Source of the DNA: Celoporthe dispersa
Lineage: Eukaryota; Ascomycota; Sordariomycetes; Diaporthales; Cryphonectriaceae
NCBI GenBank assembly: GCA_016584495.1
Contig: WAID01000006.1
Coordinates: 62,001 to 126,000, forward strand
DNA length: 64,000 nt
Direction: 5' to 3'
Made by a program: the position numbers and the translations under genes. The notes beneath the pieces are model-generated. The model was not told the DNA's origin and did not search any database. It was given only the letters and a program-made list of their open reading frames with translations. Positions 34,385-44,932 of this stretch are shown here, piece by piece (within the stretch, counting starts at the first letter, position 1; the number at the start of each line of letters is the position of its first letter).

Positions 34385-34748
34385 TCATCATGGCAGGCTT
34401 GTAAGACACTGGCTGCATAAATACCTTGAGCAAAGCTGTTAGTACAGAAGCGGTGCATGTAAGATTAGACCTAAGACAAACCATCTGGACACTGTAGGAG
34501 CATTTCTTGCTCGTAGCTTCTTAGCAGTCGTCCTTAACATTATTAATATCATTTGCCTACCATTATGAGGTTAACTGTGAATTACTATTGCCCGGAAAAA
34601 CTTGTCTTGAACGGGTCTGCGAGCCGCAAATCAGTTGACTGTTGACGTTGACTCTTGGCACCATCTATTTTCCAAGCTTTGTAGCGTGCACATTGGTGTG
34701 GGGGCGTAAAATACTTCAGCGACTGGGTTTCGGGCAATTATTCAAAAG
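34385..34748. other. Intergenic, no gene seen
   Basis: Downstream of the MFS gene and upstream of a foldback element. No feature recognised. Confidence 0.5.
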
Positions 34749-35259
34749 CTGTCCGTTGCAAGCTCGGGCTGCGAATCTGCAGAGCTCGCTTGGCACGGGC
34801 CTTCAGGGGTAGGAGGTTTTTGCATCTTTTCTCCCATTTTTATGCTGCGTGTAGCTTATACCCTAATAAATTATGTATCATAGAAATTCTAATTATTAAG
34901 CCTTTCAAATAATATATTTGACTAATCTTTATCTGCTATATTGAGCAAGTTGACTTTTATAGCTTTTCTAGTAGCAATTTTGAGCTGAATATAATTTTCC
35001 AAAAAAAATTAAGTAGCAAAGCTGTAAAAAGCTGGCTGTGAGCCAGCCAAAAACAAAAGCTCAAATATAGCAGATATAGATATATTAAATGTATCATTTG
35101 AAAGCTCAGAGCATCAGGATTTCTATAATATATAATTTATTACGATATAAGCTACGCGCAGTATAAAAATGGGAGAAAAGATGCAAAAAACTTCCTACCC
35201 CTGAAGGCCCGTGCCAAGCGGGCCTCAGCAGATTCGCAGCCCGAGCTTGCAACGGACAG
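34749..35259. mobile_element. Foldback / MITE-like element with long inverted repeats
   Basis: About 511 bp. The left arm starts CTGTCCGTTGCAAGCTCGGG, and its reverse complement, with few differences, ends at 35259. The arms stay alignable for roughly 170 bases each, including the shared CCTTCAGGGGTAGGA and GCATCTTTTCTCCCATTTTTA blocks. The centre is AT-rich and non-coding. No clear target duplication was found. It looks like a non-autonomous DNA transposon; the autonomous partner is not in this window. Confidence 0.82.
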
Positions 35260-35381
35260 AGAACGGGGGGTGATCATTAAAAGGATTAGACTAGTAGATG
35301 TGCCTGCAGCTGCTCAGGCTTTTTACCTTTTCGTAATATCTTAGCGTGCAAGGGTCACAACAACACATCAATGTTATTATT

Positions 35382-35771
35382 TGTCAGACTAGGAAAGCCT
35401 GGCACGGCAAGCCGGCCAGAAGAAGGCTCCGGATGAAGACCCCCCCCCTGAGGGGGTCTTCACCAGTGGCCGATAAACGGAACGAACGGCCTAGGAATAG
35501 AACGGGTCCTGAACAGCCGAAACGGCCTCAGTCAATGCCTCGAGACCCGGCTCCTCAGGGCGAAAGGCCTCAGGGAGGCCTTTCAGGCCAGAGGGCAAGG
35601 GAACCAGTCCACGGGCTTCGGACTGGCCTTGCCTGGTGTGTACCGTTGCTATATAAATAGGTGTACTGCTACCTCTGGGACCTGAATAGAGGGAAGCAGC
35701 CAGAATATAGACCCTTTGCACCGTTCTGCTAGGCACTTCATGCAGCAGAGACTTTCCCCTGAAATCTGACA
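35382..35771. mobile_element. Solo LTR with 5-bp target duplication
   Basis: 390-bp GC-rich unit beginning TGTCAGA and ending TCTGACA, flanked on both sides by TTATT (35377-35381 and 35772-35776). It contains a TATA-like CTATATAAATAG near 35650. It resembles no part of the Gypsy element in this window and shows no RIP-type decay. The open frame within it (35346-35660) is not considered a gene. Confidence 0.85.
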
Positions 35772-35899
35772 TTATTTAATACGAGTATGCAGCCTGTCCA
35801 GCTTCAACTGTACACAATATATATGATAATATTCAATCCAAGACTTTACCCTTCTGTTATTACCCCTTTTGCATTCCAGGCTGACTCAGGCGCATTCTA

Positions 35900-37648
35900 A
35901 TGGATTATAAGCCCTGTCTCCCGTACGTCTTAGGAGATGACTCTCACAGGACGCTGCCTGCGTGTTTTCTTGTTATTGCAATAATGGCTGGCGTGTATAT
36001 GTTCAACCAGAAAACACAAGCCCAATCGCTACCACCGCATCAATCAAACACCACTTACCATGGAATTTCCATCCATAAGACGCAGATCATCAAGTGCAAT
36101 ATTTCCCATTGCCGTTTGTTCCCGAAAAAGCACGACTTTACCTACACTTATTTGTCCGTGGGCATTCCAGTGCGTTTGCCAACATCGAATTGGCTCCTCT
36201 CTGTAGACACGAACCAGTGGTGGAGAAGAGGCTGGCTTCATGTGGCGCCCAAGGATCATCTGAGCCGGGGAAAGTATGGGAACACACTCTCTGAAAATTT
36301 GGACGCCTTTTTGGAACAACAGGTATTGATTATTAGAGCTTGAATACGTTACCGCCTGAGTCTGGCAAGAAGCTAATCAACCCTTCCGCCAGGGACTGAG
36401 TCCAGCAGAATTTCCCCATGTGTACCTCCTCACGTCCGCTAGCTTTCTTCACTACAAGTTCAGCCCCGCGTCATTTTGGTATCTCTACAACGCAGATCTA
36501 CAGCTGAGATATGTCATTGCTGAGGTTAATAATACCTTCGACGAACGCCGAATGTATATTTTTCCCGCACCTGAAGACTCGGGGCCGTTCAAGCAGACCT
36601 GTGGCAAGGATTTCCATGTGTCTCCGTTCAATTCAAGAAAAGGATCATACACACTCTCCACCGCTGACCCAGCGAATGGAGAGGATATATCAGTTACTGT
36701 TACCTTGCGGTCTTCGAAAGGCCACCCAAAACTGGTAGCTCGCTGGTGGTCCAATGCCTCTGCAATCGACTCCGCCCAATACTCGACACTGCTTTCGATA
36801 TGGCTCCTCGCTTGCTGGGGTTGGACTGTGCTCGTGACTTGTAAGGAACCCACGTTTTCCCTATAACCGAGTCGCAGAATCTGACCTGAGCAAACGCAGA
36901 TCCTAGGATCGTCCTTCAGGCCACATTGCTGGCGCAGCTTCGTCGACTTAGCATCTGGTATCGCCCTGAACCGAGGGATTCAGCCGTGCCCCGGCAAGCT
37001 ACTGCTACTGAGTCTCTCTTGGCATCGATATTCGTCCAATATCTACGATATCTAGTTGACTCGTCGCCAAGGAAGATGAATATTTCAGTCACCTGTCCTG
37101 TGGCCAATGATAGAGAGCACTTATTCCTTTCAGACGACGTCGCATCGGTACCATTGGAGCTTAGGATTCATACACCCCAATTCTTCCGTCACATGATTAC
37201 ATATAAAAAGCTGGCAGACTTTCTTTCATACACTCTGCTTGATCCGTACGAAGAGAACCACACGGCATGGTCCAATGACGAGAAACACCTGATTGAAGAA
37301 TTACAGGCATTAGAATCTTTTGAAATCATCCAAAAACCTCGATTTCGCAGCCATCGTCTTTGCAGTTATGTCTGGCAGATAACTTGGACTGCGTATGCGA
37401 GCCTTCGATGTTTCACGACACCACTAAAGGGCGCGTATCCGGAGTATGGCTTTCCCAAAGTACGTGCTTCCGGTTTTACAAAATCTCCAGATACTTCAAA
37501 TTGCCCTTCTTCAACAGATGAGAAGGAGTATTTCTTGGATCATTTCGTTCGTCTGCACTGTAAACCGTCGCTTCAGATACGGTATATGTTAGCGTCGCTG
37601 AGCCTCCTGTGGAGGACTAAGATTATGAACAGCATTGGAGGCGAGTAG
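35900..37648 (+). CDS. DUF1365 family protein
   Basis: Exons 35900-36322, 36393-36840 and 36900-37648 join in phase to 539 residues. An N-terminal hydrophobic segment (ACFLVIAIMAGVYMF) suggests a membrane anchor. The DUF1365 core follows: HCRLFPKKHDFTYTYLSVGIPV, LLTSASFLHYKFSPASFWYLYN, AEVNNTFDERRMY and KDFHVSPFNSRKGSY. Molecular function is not established. In bacteria the family is encoded beside COG2907 flavoproteins and cyclopropane-fatty-acid synthase-like methyltransferases, so a role in lipid modification is inferred. In this window the flavoprotein partner is present but no methyltransferase is seen. The C-terminal third is less conserved. A solo LTR lies 128 bp upstream of the start. 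Confidence 0.88.
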
Positions 37649-38101
37649 AAAGACAATGTACCATATTACTATAAGCTGTATGAATGCATAAATATTTTGT
37701 TTGCTTTTTGCCTTTTCTTTTGACAATAACGTGATGCATTACCGAGCGCGGAAGAAATGGCATTGGGCGGACCAAAGCTCAAAACTAGATACATGTAGAT
37801 TCGGGCTACAAATTCAGCCACGTTTGGGCACTGTTATTCCAGCCAAAAATCACGCATGTACAGCCAGTGGTGTCAGGGATCTGAATCCTTTGTACTAGAG
37901 ACGCATTGGAGAGGATAAGAAGGCAGTTAGCCCCAAAGAGCTGACTGGCTTTTTCTTTTCTCCTCCTGCCCATCCACTCTCTTTATTTACAGGCGAGAAC
38001 ACCTTCAAGACTTTATTCCACCCAAGTGCATTCCGTGTTCGCAACATCCACGTCGAAATCGGCTGCCTTAGGACTTTGGTTGAAAAGCCATAGAGTTCCA
38101 G
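37649..38101. other. Intergenic, no gene seen
   Basis: Presumed terminator of the DUF1365 gene and promoter of the next permease gene. Nothing specific recognised. Confidence 0.45.
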
Positions 38102-39814
38102 ATGTCTCAAATCTCAATGGCGACAAAAGAGCATTATGGTTTGGACATCGAACCTGAAACTTCTCCCATTCAGGAGGATGTCAACTTTGATGAAGTTTAC
38201 TCGTATGAAGAACAGCGCAAGATAATCCACCGCATGTAAGTGTATCATATCTCGAAAAACGTCAAGCTACAAGGCCAGGAATATACGCAGGTGATAACTA
38301 ATTCTGTAGTGATCGACGGCTGGTTACCGTGCTGGCGTGTCTCTATTTTGTATCACTCATGGATCGAGTTAATCTCTCAACAGCCGCTATTGCAGGATTG
38401 GACATTGATCTCAATATTCAAGTTGGCACTCGGTATTCTCTCATAATCCTCACCTTCTTCGCAGCGTACACCGTGTTCCAGCCTCTCGGTACCATCCTCA
38501 CCCGGAAAATTGGACCTAGGTGGTATCTAAGTTCTATTGTGCTGTGCTGGGGGCTAGTCATGATCGGGAATGGATTCGTCCGCTCATGGCAAGATCTTGC
38601 AGGTCTTCGGGTCTTGCTTGGGTAAGTGGGCTGTCCCCTCCGCCGTGCCGATTCCCCTTCCTTGTATCACTGCTTATATACTGATATTGATTCCAAAGTG
38701 TTTTCGAGGCTGGCTACTTTCCCGGCGCCGTCTACCTCTTGAGCACCTGGTACACCCGATTTGACCTGCAAAAGCGCTACACATTCTTCTACGGCGTCGC
38801 CTGTGTCGCCTCCGCGCTTACTGGTATCATGGCATACGGCCTGTCGAAGATGGATAGCCTGGCCGGCTTGAGTGGTTGGAGATGGATCTTTGTGATTGAA
38901 GGCATCATATCTTGTGTGATAGCTCTCGTCTCGTATATTTTCCTCGTCCCTTTCCCGGAAGAGGCCAGCCGATCGTGGAATTTTCTGAGCCACCAGGAGC
39001 GCGACTTTGTGCTGCGGCGTGTTAATCGGGATCGAGACGACGCCATTACCGAGCCATTCTCTGTTGTTGGCTTCCTGAAGCCTGCCGCAGACTTGAAGAT
39101 CTGGGTATTCGCCTTCATGTTTTTCTGCGTTACAGCGGTGGGATATTCAATCAACTACTTTCTTCCCATTATTCTCCTCGGCATGGGTACGTGTCTCCAC
39201 CCACCGTCCTCCTCCCCTTCCTCATGGTGCCCCACCAGCCCTGGTAATCAATTATTATCATGTTTTCCCCAGACTTACCCTCCTCTTGAATCTAGGCTTC
39301 GATACTGCGCAAGCGCAGTGTCTCAGCACTCCACCTTGGTCTTCACTGGCCTGCTCATGTACGCGCAGGCTTGGCTTGAGACCGCTATCATCTTCGCGGA
39401 CCCATCATCGCCTTCAACGCCATTATAGCTCTCATCGGGCTCGCGGTCATGGGCTTCTGTGACAACAATCCTGTCCGCTACTTTGGCGTCTTCCTCGTGG
39501 TGGCCGGCGCCAGTGGAAACACGCCCCCTGTGCTCACCTACCAGGCCAACAACATCCGCGGCCATTGGAAGCGGGCATTCTGTAGTGCTACACTGGTCGG
39601 AGCTGGAGGCATCGGCGGGATTGCTGGAGCCCTGATGTTTCGAAGTCAGGACCAGCCGCGCTATCTCCCGGGAGTTTATGCCTCTATTGCCTGTAACATC
39701 TGTATTTTGCTTTGCACGGGCGGTTTAACATTCTGGTTCTCTTATTGCAACAAGCGGGCCAAGAAGGGTGTTGCTACAGTAGAAGGGCTGAAGGACTTTT
39801 TTTATACCTATTAA
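38102..39814 (+). pseudogene. Dal5-type MFS permease with two frameshifts
   Basis: Anion:cation symporter family (allantoate/nicotinate/vitamin permease type). Exons 38102-38235, 38310-38621, 38699-39186 and 39296-39814. Family landmarks: YFVSLMDRVNLSTAAIAG (first helix), GVFEAGYFPGAVYLLSTWYTR and GWRWIFVIEG; after the third intron come FDTAQAQCLSTPP, VFTGLLMYAQAW, DRYHLRGPIIAFNAI and NNIRGHWKRAF. The last exon passes through three frames: one base is missing near 39336-39339 (between CLSTPP and VFTGLL) and one near 39376-39380 (between YAQAWL and DRYHLRG). Every family motif is intact apart from those two points. It is either a young pseudogene or a gene with two sequencing errors. A second, intact permease of the same family is at 51598. 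Confidence 0.8.
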
Positions 39815-40440
39815 GGAAATAAATCCTTTTTGTGGGCCGGGCGGGGTTGTTTTCTGTTCATGGGTTTTTTAACCCTATTCTTGTATTTTGCCAGCCCTCT
39901 TTTGCCGTTCTTTATATTCAACTTTTTTCAAAAAATAAACAAGGGGGGAAATCCTTTTTCTTTTTCCATCATCAATCTCGTTGAGTAGTAAATTCATATT
40001 TGATAGGTGTTTTCACCAAACTCTTGAGCCCCTCTCAAATCAAAGTTCATCCATACAAGCTTTGATATGGCGTCGTCATTGAAAAGTTTTATTACATGTA
40101 GTATGCGTATGTTCTGAGTGCTGTCGGTATTTTCTTTTGCTGAAAAAGAGAAAAAGGTTCATTTTTCCTATGTAGAGTCGTTCTCAGGATACTAAATTGT
40201 ATGTACGTGGATTCCTATAATTATGAAAACTAAAGGTGTCCCAATCATAGCCCACGTCCTGGCTCCAACTGCTAACTGCGCCAACGGGTCTGCCGTCATC
40301 GAAATGACAGCTCTCAGAAGCCCGAATGCGAGAAATATTGTTGCTAGCCACGTAAGTTGTTCTAAGCAGCTCTTGTTTTCCATGAATCAGTCGGGGTTTG
40401 ACATGGTGGCAACCGTCGTGCTTGATAAGCGCTCAATGTG
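39815..40440. other. Intergenic, no gene seen
   Basis: Between the permease and the NACHT relic. No supported feature. Confidence 0.4.
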
Positions 40441-41660
40441 ACTCAAATGTTCCTCCATTTTGTGCAATACTTGCAGAAAGTCCAACTCATAAGCTTTCAG
40501 GTTTCCTTTTTACACGAACTGACACATCCGGTCCGTGTGTGTAAATGGTCGAGTATGAGCGCGAAAGGACCTCAGAAGAGATCAAAGCACCATCTAACAG
40601 GCACTAGATGCTCGTAGTCTCTATGTAGACCTCCAAAATTTCTCTAAGGTCAGAGAATCGAGACCAATTTCGCGCTCAGCAGGCGACATCTCCTTGGTAC
40701 TACTGAAAAAGAAAGAAGGAGTCCTCGAAACTTTGACGCACCCAGTCATAATGATCCGAGAGAAAGAAGTCTTCAAAACTGCATATGCCACGTTTGACTG
40801 AATATTCCAAGCCCTGGATGCGGAGAGCTCTAATGGGACAACTTTTACGACTAGTTTCGCAAGCAACATCCACTATATTTGATCACTAGAAAAGCCGGCT
40901 GTGGAAAGTCGACTCCAATAAAACATCTCTTCTGCCACCCAAGAACTCAAAAACTATTCTCCGAATGGGCAGGCTGGTAACCGCGAGTTGCAGCACCGTT
41001 CTTCTTCGGAAATTACTGCAAGCCAATGCAGAAGACACGTGAATGGCTGTTACGATCTCTCCTGTATCAAGTTCTATTCGCTCACCAAAAGCTCAATCCC
41101 GTTTTGCTGCTGCAAGCTACCCCAACGATCGTGTGTCCAATAAAAAATGGACCGTATCTCGGTTACAGGACGTTTTGAGCAGCTCAGTAGACAGAAGCAA
41201 ATTGCTCTGAATATTCATTTCTTTATAGACGACCTGGATCAGTATTATGGTGACGACGACACAATCGCAAGTTCTGTCAATGAATTTGCCAGTACTGACA
41301 ATGTCAGGACTTCAAGCTGGCCGCATGTGGAGTTCCATCTATCGAAGGCAGTTCTGTGAGCAGAAGTTCACTCTAACCACCTTCTTCTTTGTTATATGTC
41401 TGTTATATTGACACAGTATCCATACGCACGAGTACTATGTGTGACCGCCCTGCCGTGGTATATGCGATATAATAGTCGAGCCTTGGTTGGGCGACGTCTA
41501 GTGACAAGGTTGACGAAGGCAGGAATCCTAGGCCCCGCGATGTTATTTAAAATATCGTCTCCGCTATCAGCAGTAGTCTTTCATGTGGGTGAATGTCATT
41601 GTATTTATCAACGGTCTCGGTCCATATAATCTTGTCCATCTCTGATAGTCTGACTTGCTA
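40441..41660 (+). pseudogene. NACHT-domain NLR relic
   Basis: A decayed fungal NLR in several frames. Recognisable in order: a pre-NACHT segment near 40760-40800 (EKEVFKTAYATFD-stop-IFQ, where family members read AHxxTFEWIF, so Trp has become a stop); the P-loop near 40880 (ITRKAGCGKSTPIKHLFCHPRT); AGW then PFFFGN; REWLLRSLLYQVL; WTVSRLQDVLSSS near 41148; and FFIDDLDQYYGD near 41220, the counterpart of the Walker B FFIDGLDEYDGD. The following NVRTSSWPHVEF stretch corresponds to the NVKICVSSRPW-F block. Further downstream FMWVNVIVFINGLG near 41582 resembles the start of the winged helix. Stops and frame changes occur throughout. This NACHT type differs from that of the NLR-kinase gene. Confidence 0.78.
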
Positions 41661-42357
41661 CCGGCAGCAGCATTGGTTTGATGTTCTCTCATCTGTCGTC
41701 CCTGTGTCGTCACATTTTACTGTTAATTCCCATCTTTTACAGCACAGATTGGAAAATGGCAAACATGAAAATGGCAGTCTTTGCCTAATATATTCGACTC
41801 AAGACTCTGGTGCCAGAAAAGCAACAAATATGAGAGACATGCACTTGGACTCTATTCCTGAACACCTAATCGTAGCACAATTTAAACGCTACAAAACTAG
41901 TAGCATCTTGATTAGTGATTTTGACATTCGGAGAGTGGAGTAGGTTGTCGAGAGCTGTGTTATATCATTCAAAAGCGTTGCTTTCTTCGCTCACATGGTA
42001 ATGTCAGTGTTGAAACAGCCCAGCACGGAACAAACACAGCCAGGGAATCTATGTTCGGATATAGATAGAAGAGTTCCCAAATAAAACCGGCTTGAAGTTG
42101 CGATGTTTGGTTGTTATCCTTGAAGTAAAGAAATGTTATCGGAATCAAGAACTTGTGTAGACACGAGATTTGGCCTTTTGCGGGACTACGAGTCACTAGA
42201 GAAAAGCAAATGTCGCGAAATGATTTTTTCATGATATCGCCGGAGACATCATCAAATATGGAAGGAAAATTGGCTGACATAAGTTAATGATCTTGTCCCA
42301 AAAAAGGAAAGAAGGAAACGAATAAAGAACACAGCATGATATAGAGTAATAACATTT
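41661..42357. other. Probably more NLR relic, then intergenic
   Basis: Short open frames on the plus strand up to 41943 could be further degraded NLR sequence, but no motif is recognisable. Nothing is supported after that. Confidence 0.3.
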
Positions 42358-44180
42358 CTACATTCGGGCAAAATGAAGTCTTCCACTGCTATCTTCTATA
42401 AGCTTCGCGTCCATATGGTCTGCTAAATGCTCTAACTTGTCTGCATCGGCTCGCGCCGAGGTAGCCACATCCCCGTTTATCCAACCCTCCAGCCCGTAGA
42501 CCAGCAGCGCAATCAAAGACGTCTTGAGCAGCGGCTGTCCCGAGGTGAGATTTATAGACACACCAAGGAGAAGAATGACCAGAACCGTCTCGGCGACAGG
42601 TAGGATCACCCACGGCCAGTTCACAATGATATATGCCTCTTCGTTATAAACATCCCCAGAGAACATGGTCGCATTGATGTTATCCCCGGGGTCGACGCTT
42701 CGGAGTTGGTTTGTCAATGCCGTTGCCAAATTAGCCGTTGCGTTGTTGATATCAGAGGTATACAAAAACGTCGACAGGTCCAACGAGTCTTGGTCAGGCA
42801 CCGAGATTATGAGCGGATAAGAGTTGATGATATTCCGCGTGAGAAGTCTTGCGATGTAGCTGAACAATGCCCAATCCACCATACAGTCGACTTTGTATAC
42901 AGTTCCTGTCGATGGTTCTATGTACTCATTAAAATTCTCGACGTCATCCGCGTGCAGAAATGACGTGTTGAATGCCAGTCTCTCGTAGGTTGTAGAAGCC
43001 GCGGTAATGGCGTGTGGAGTTGCAGTGAGGTTATATACAGTCTGTGAGCACCAGTAGAAAGCAGTGTAGGATAGCTCTGTTAACGGCGGAGTTGTGAAAT
43101 TGTAACCCATGTCATTTTTCCTGTTCATGACCTTGGCTGCGTAGAGCACAGCCCCGGAGTTTGAATCATTTCCAACGTAACCTCTGCTTTGGAACAGAGT
43201 TGTGGCGGGGCTAGAAGGGCCTTCTGGTTGGTTGACAAATTGCATAGTGAATAAATCCGGCTCGTATGGTTGGATGAGGGCCTCTGAGGGGAATGTATAA
43301 GTGCAATTGAGGGATAGAAGAGTTGGTTGCGTGCAGTTAATCCTGACCGTGTCTGTTACATTCTGGTATGAACTGCACACGCCGAGCGTGCTGAATGTTT
43401 CCCACGAGCAGTGATCTCCTGGGCAAGAGTACATGGGCTGGAAGATTGAGCCAGAAATTCCGTCAATTATTGAAGACTCGAGTTTGAACAGATCGGAGTT
43501 GAGTACCATGGCCGGGCCTATGCCTGATAGTTGAATTAGTTAGCGGAGTCTCTTCGTACTTGGTCGAGCTGCATGCCCTAATAACTGCTCAAGAGTACCA
43601 AATGGTGAGAATGTGGGCTAATCTTACTTCCTGCGCTGCCAGAGTCATTGTTGACCGCGAGATAGGCCTTAGACCAATACCCCGTGGCCATACCAACGTC
43701 CGCAGTAATATTGGTCAACTTGGTAACCCTGGCTGGGAAATTTAAGATCTGCTGGGCACTCGGATCATATCCGAGAGCCACAATCGACACGATAGCCAGA
43801 GCCCAGACCGTAAAGGCGCGAACACGAAAGTTCAGCAGGACCATGAGCGAGCCCCATGGCCCACGGCTAGCCTCGTCAAACAGCTGGAGGTGGCTGAGCC
43901 TGTTGGGTCGCAACAGAAAGTGGCGCCACTTGAGCTGGCTGATGCAGCTAGCAATAGGAACCATCATGGATGACTGTCCAACAGTTGTGAAGATGGCAAT
44001 CAGGGAGTTGGGCTGGATCCAGAGCGGCCAGGATGCGAGCGCGAGATTATTGGCTTTGGACAGGGTGGCTAGAAGAAGGACCATGCTGATGGTGCTCAGA
44101 AGGCCGGCTCCAATTTCCCACCACCACCACCACGAGATGGGAGATTTCCGACCATCACGAGGGACGAGAGCACTGGCCAT
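42358..44180 (-). CDS. DUF3176 domain membrane protein
   Basis: Exons 43628-44180 and 42358-43523 join in phase (intron 104 nt) to give 572 residues. The DUF3176 pattern is clear: an N-terminal Trp-rich helix (WWWEIGAGLLSTISMVLLLATL), the conserved WPLWIQPNSLIAIFTTVGQSSMMVPIA-type region (WIQPNSLIAIFTTV) and QLKWRHF near the end of the second helix. LQLFDEASRGPWGSL and a third helix before GYDPSAQQIL follow. A large Asn/Thr/Cys-rich, probably extracellular domain with many N-glycosylation sequons (CPGDHCSWETFSTLGVCSSY) precedes a final membrane helix (VILPVAETVLVILLLGVSI). The function of the family is unknown; it is common and variable in ascomycetes. Confidence 0.9.
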
Positions 44181-44932
44181 ACCTGTTCAAGAGATTGTAT
44201 TGCCAAAGAGAGACTAGACTCGATGGTCCGGGGAGGGGAGAATGTTGCAAGGTCTGTTGTATTCTGGTATTGAATAGATAGCGAGTGCGAAAAGCGAGAG
44301 GAAGCTCTTGAATTGAGGGGCCAGTGAGGAGACATATGTACGTTGTCTTCCCAGAATAGAATCGTCCACCCGCGCAGTATAGTGAATTTTTTTTTAGCTC
44401 ATACATTTTTCCAAGAACCCCCAATGTTCGTATATTGTCTTCACCTATTCAGCCAGCCTACATCGTGAAACATATGGTCAAGTATGCCTACCGGCTTTGT
44501 TGAAATAAATGGACGCTAATTTACAGTACCATGGCTATTGAATGAGCGAGGATCCGCGGGGTCCAAATTTTCAGCTTGGGGGCTGCGTTTGCACTCTTTC
44601 TTGAAATGGGTAGATGATTGGTCATTAGCCATTGGTCAAAGTCGATTTGGCCTCCGCGAAACAAGGCATCCGGAACATGGACCTCAAGAGTCAATTATTA
44701 AAAACCTCGTATAAGTAATTTGACACTTTCTAATCTTGTATGTCATTCAACCGACTCTGAAGCATGCATTCAAATTATGCAGCAGACTGAAAAGTAAGAT
44801 CCAAGACAAACCTTGTTGTTTACATTTTGAACCAGTGAAGAAGCTTCTCAACGTCTGCTTCATGAACGCGAAGAAGGTTGGTAGGCCCTTTTTAATGGGT
44901 TTATTTGAGGGTTTCATGTGTATCTGTAGAGA
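44181..44932. other. Intergenic, no gene seen
   Basis: Upstream of the DUF3176 gene and downstream of the amidohydrolase gene. No feature recognised. Confidence 0.45.

Noticed and set aside
35346..35660. Open frame of about 104 codons in the GC-rich unit upstream of the DUF1365 gene
   Set aside because: It lies in a solo LTR defined by matching ends and target duplication, and its composition is repeat-like.
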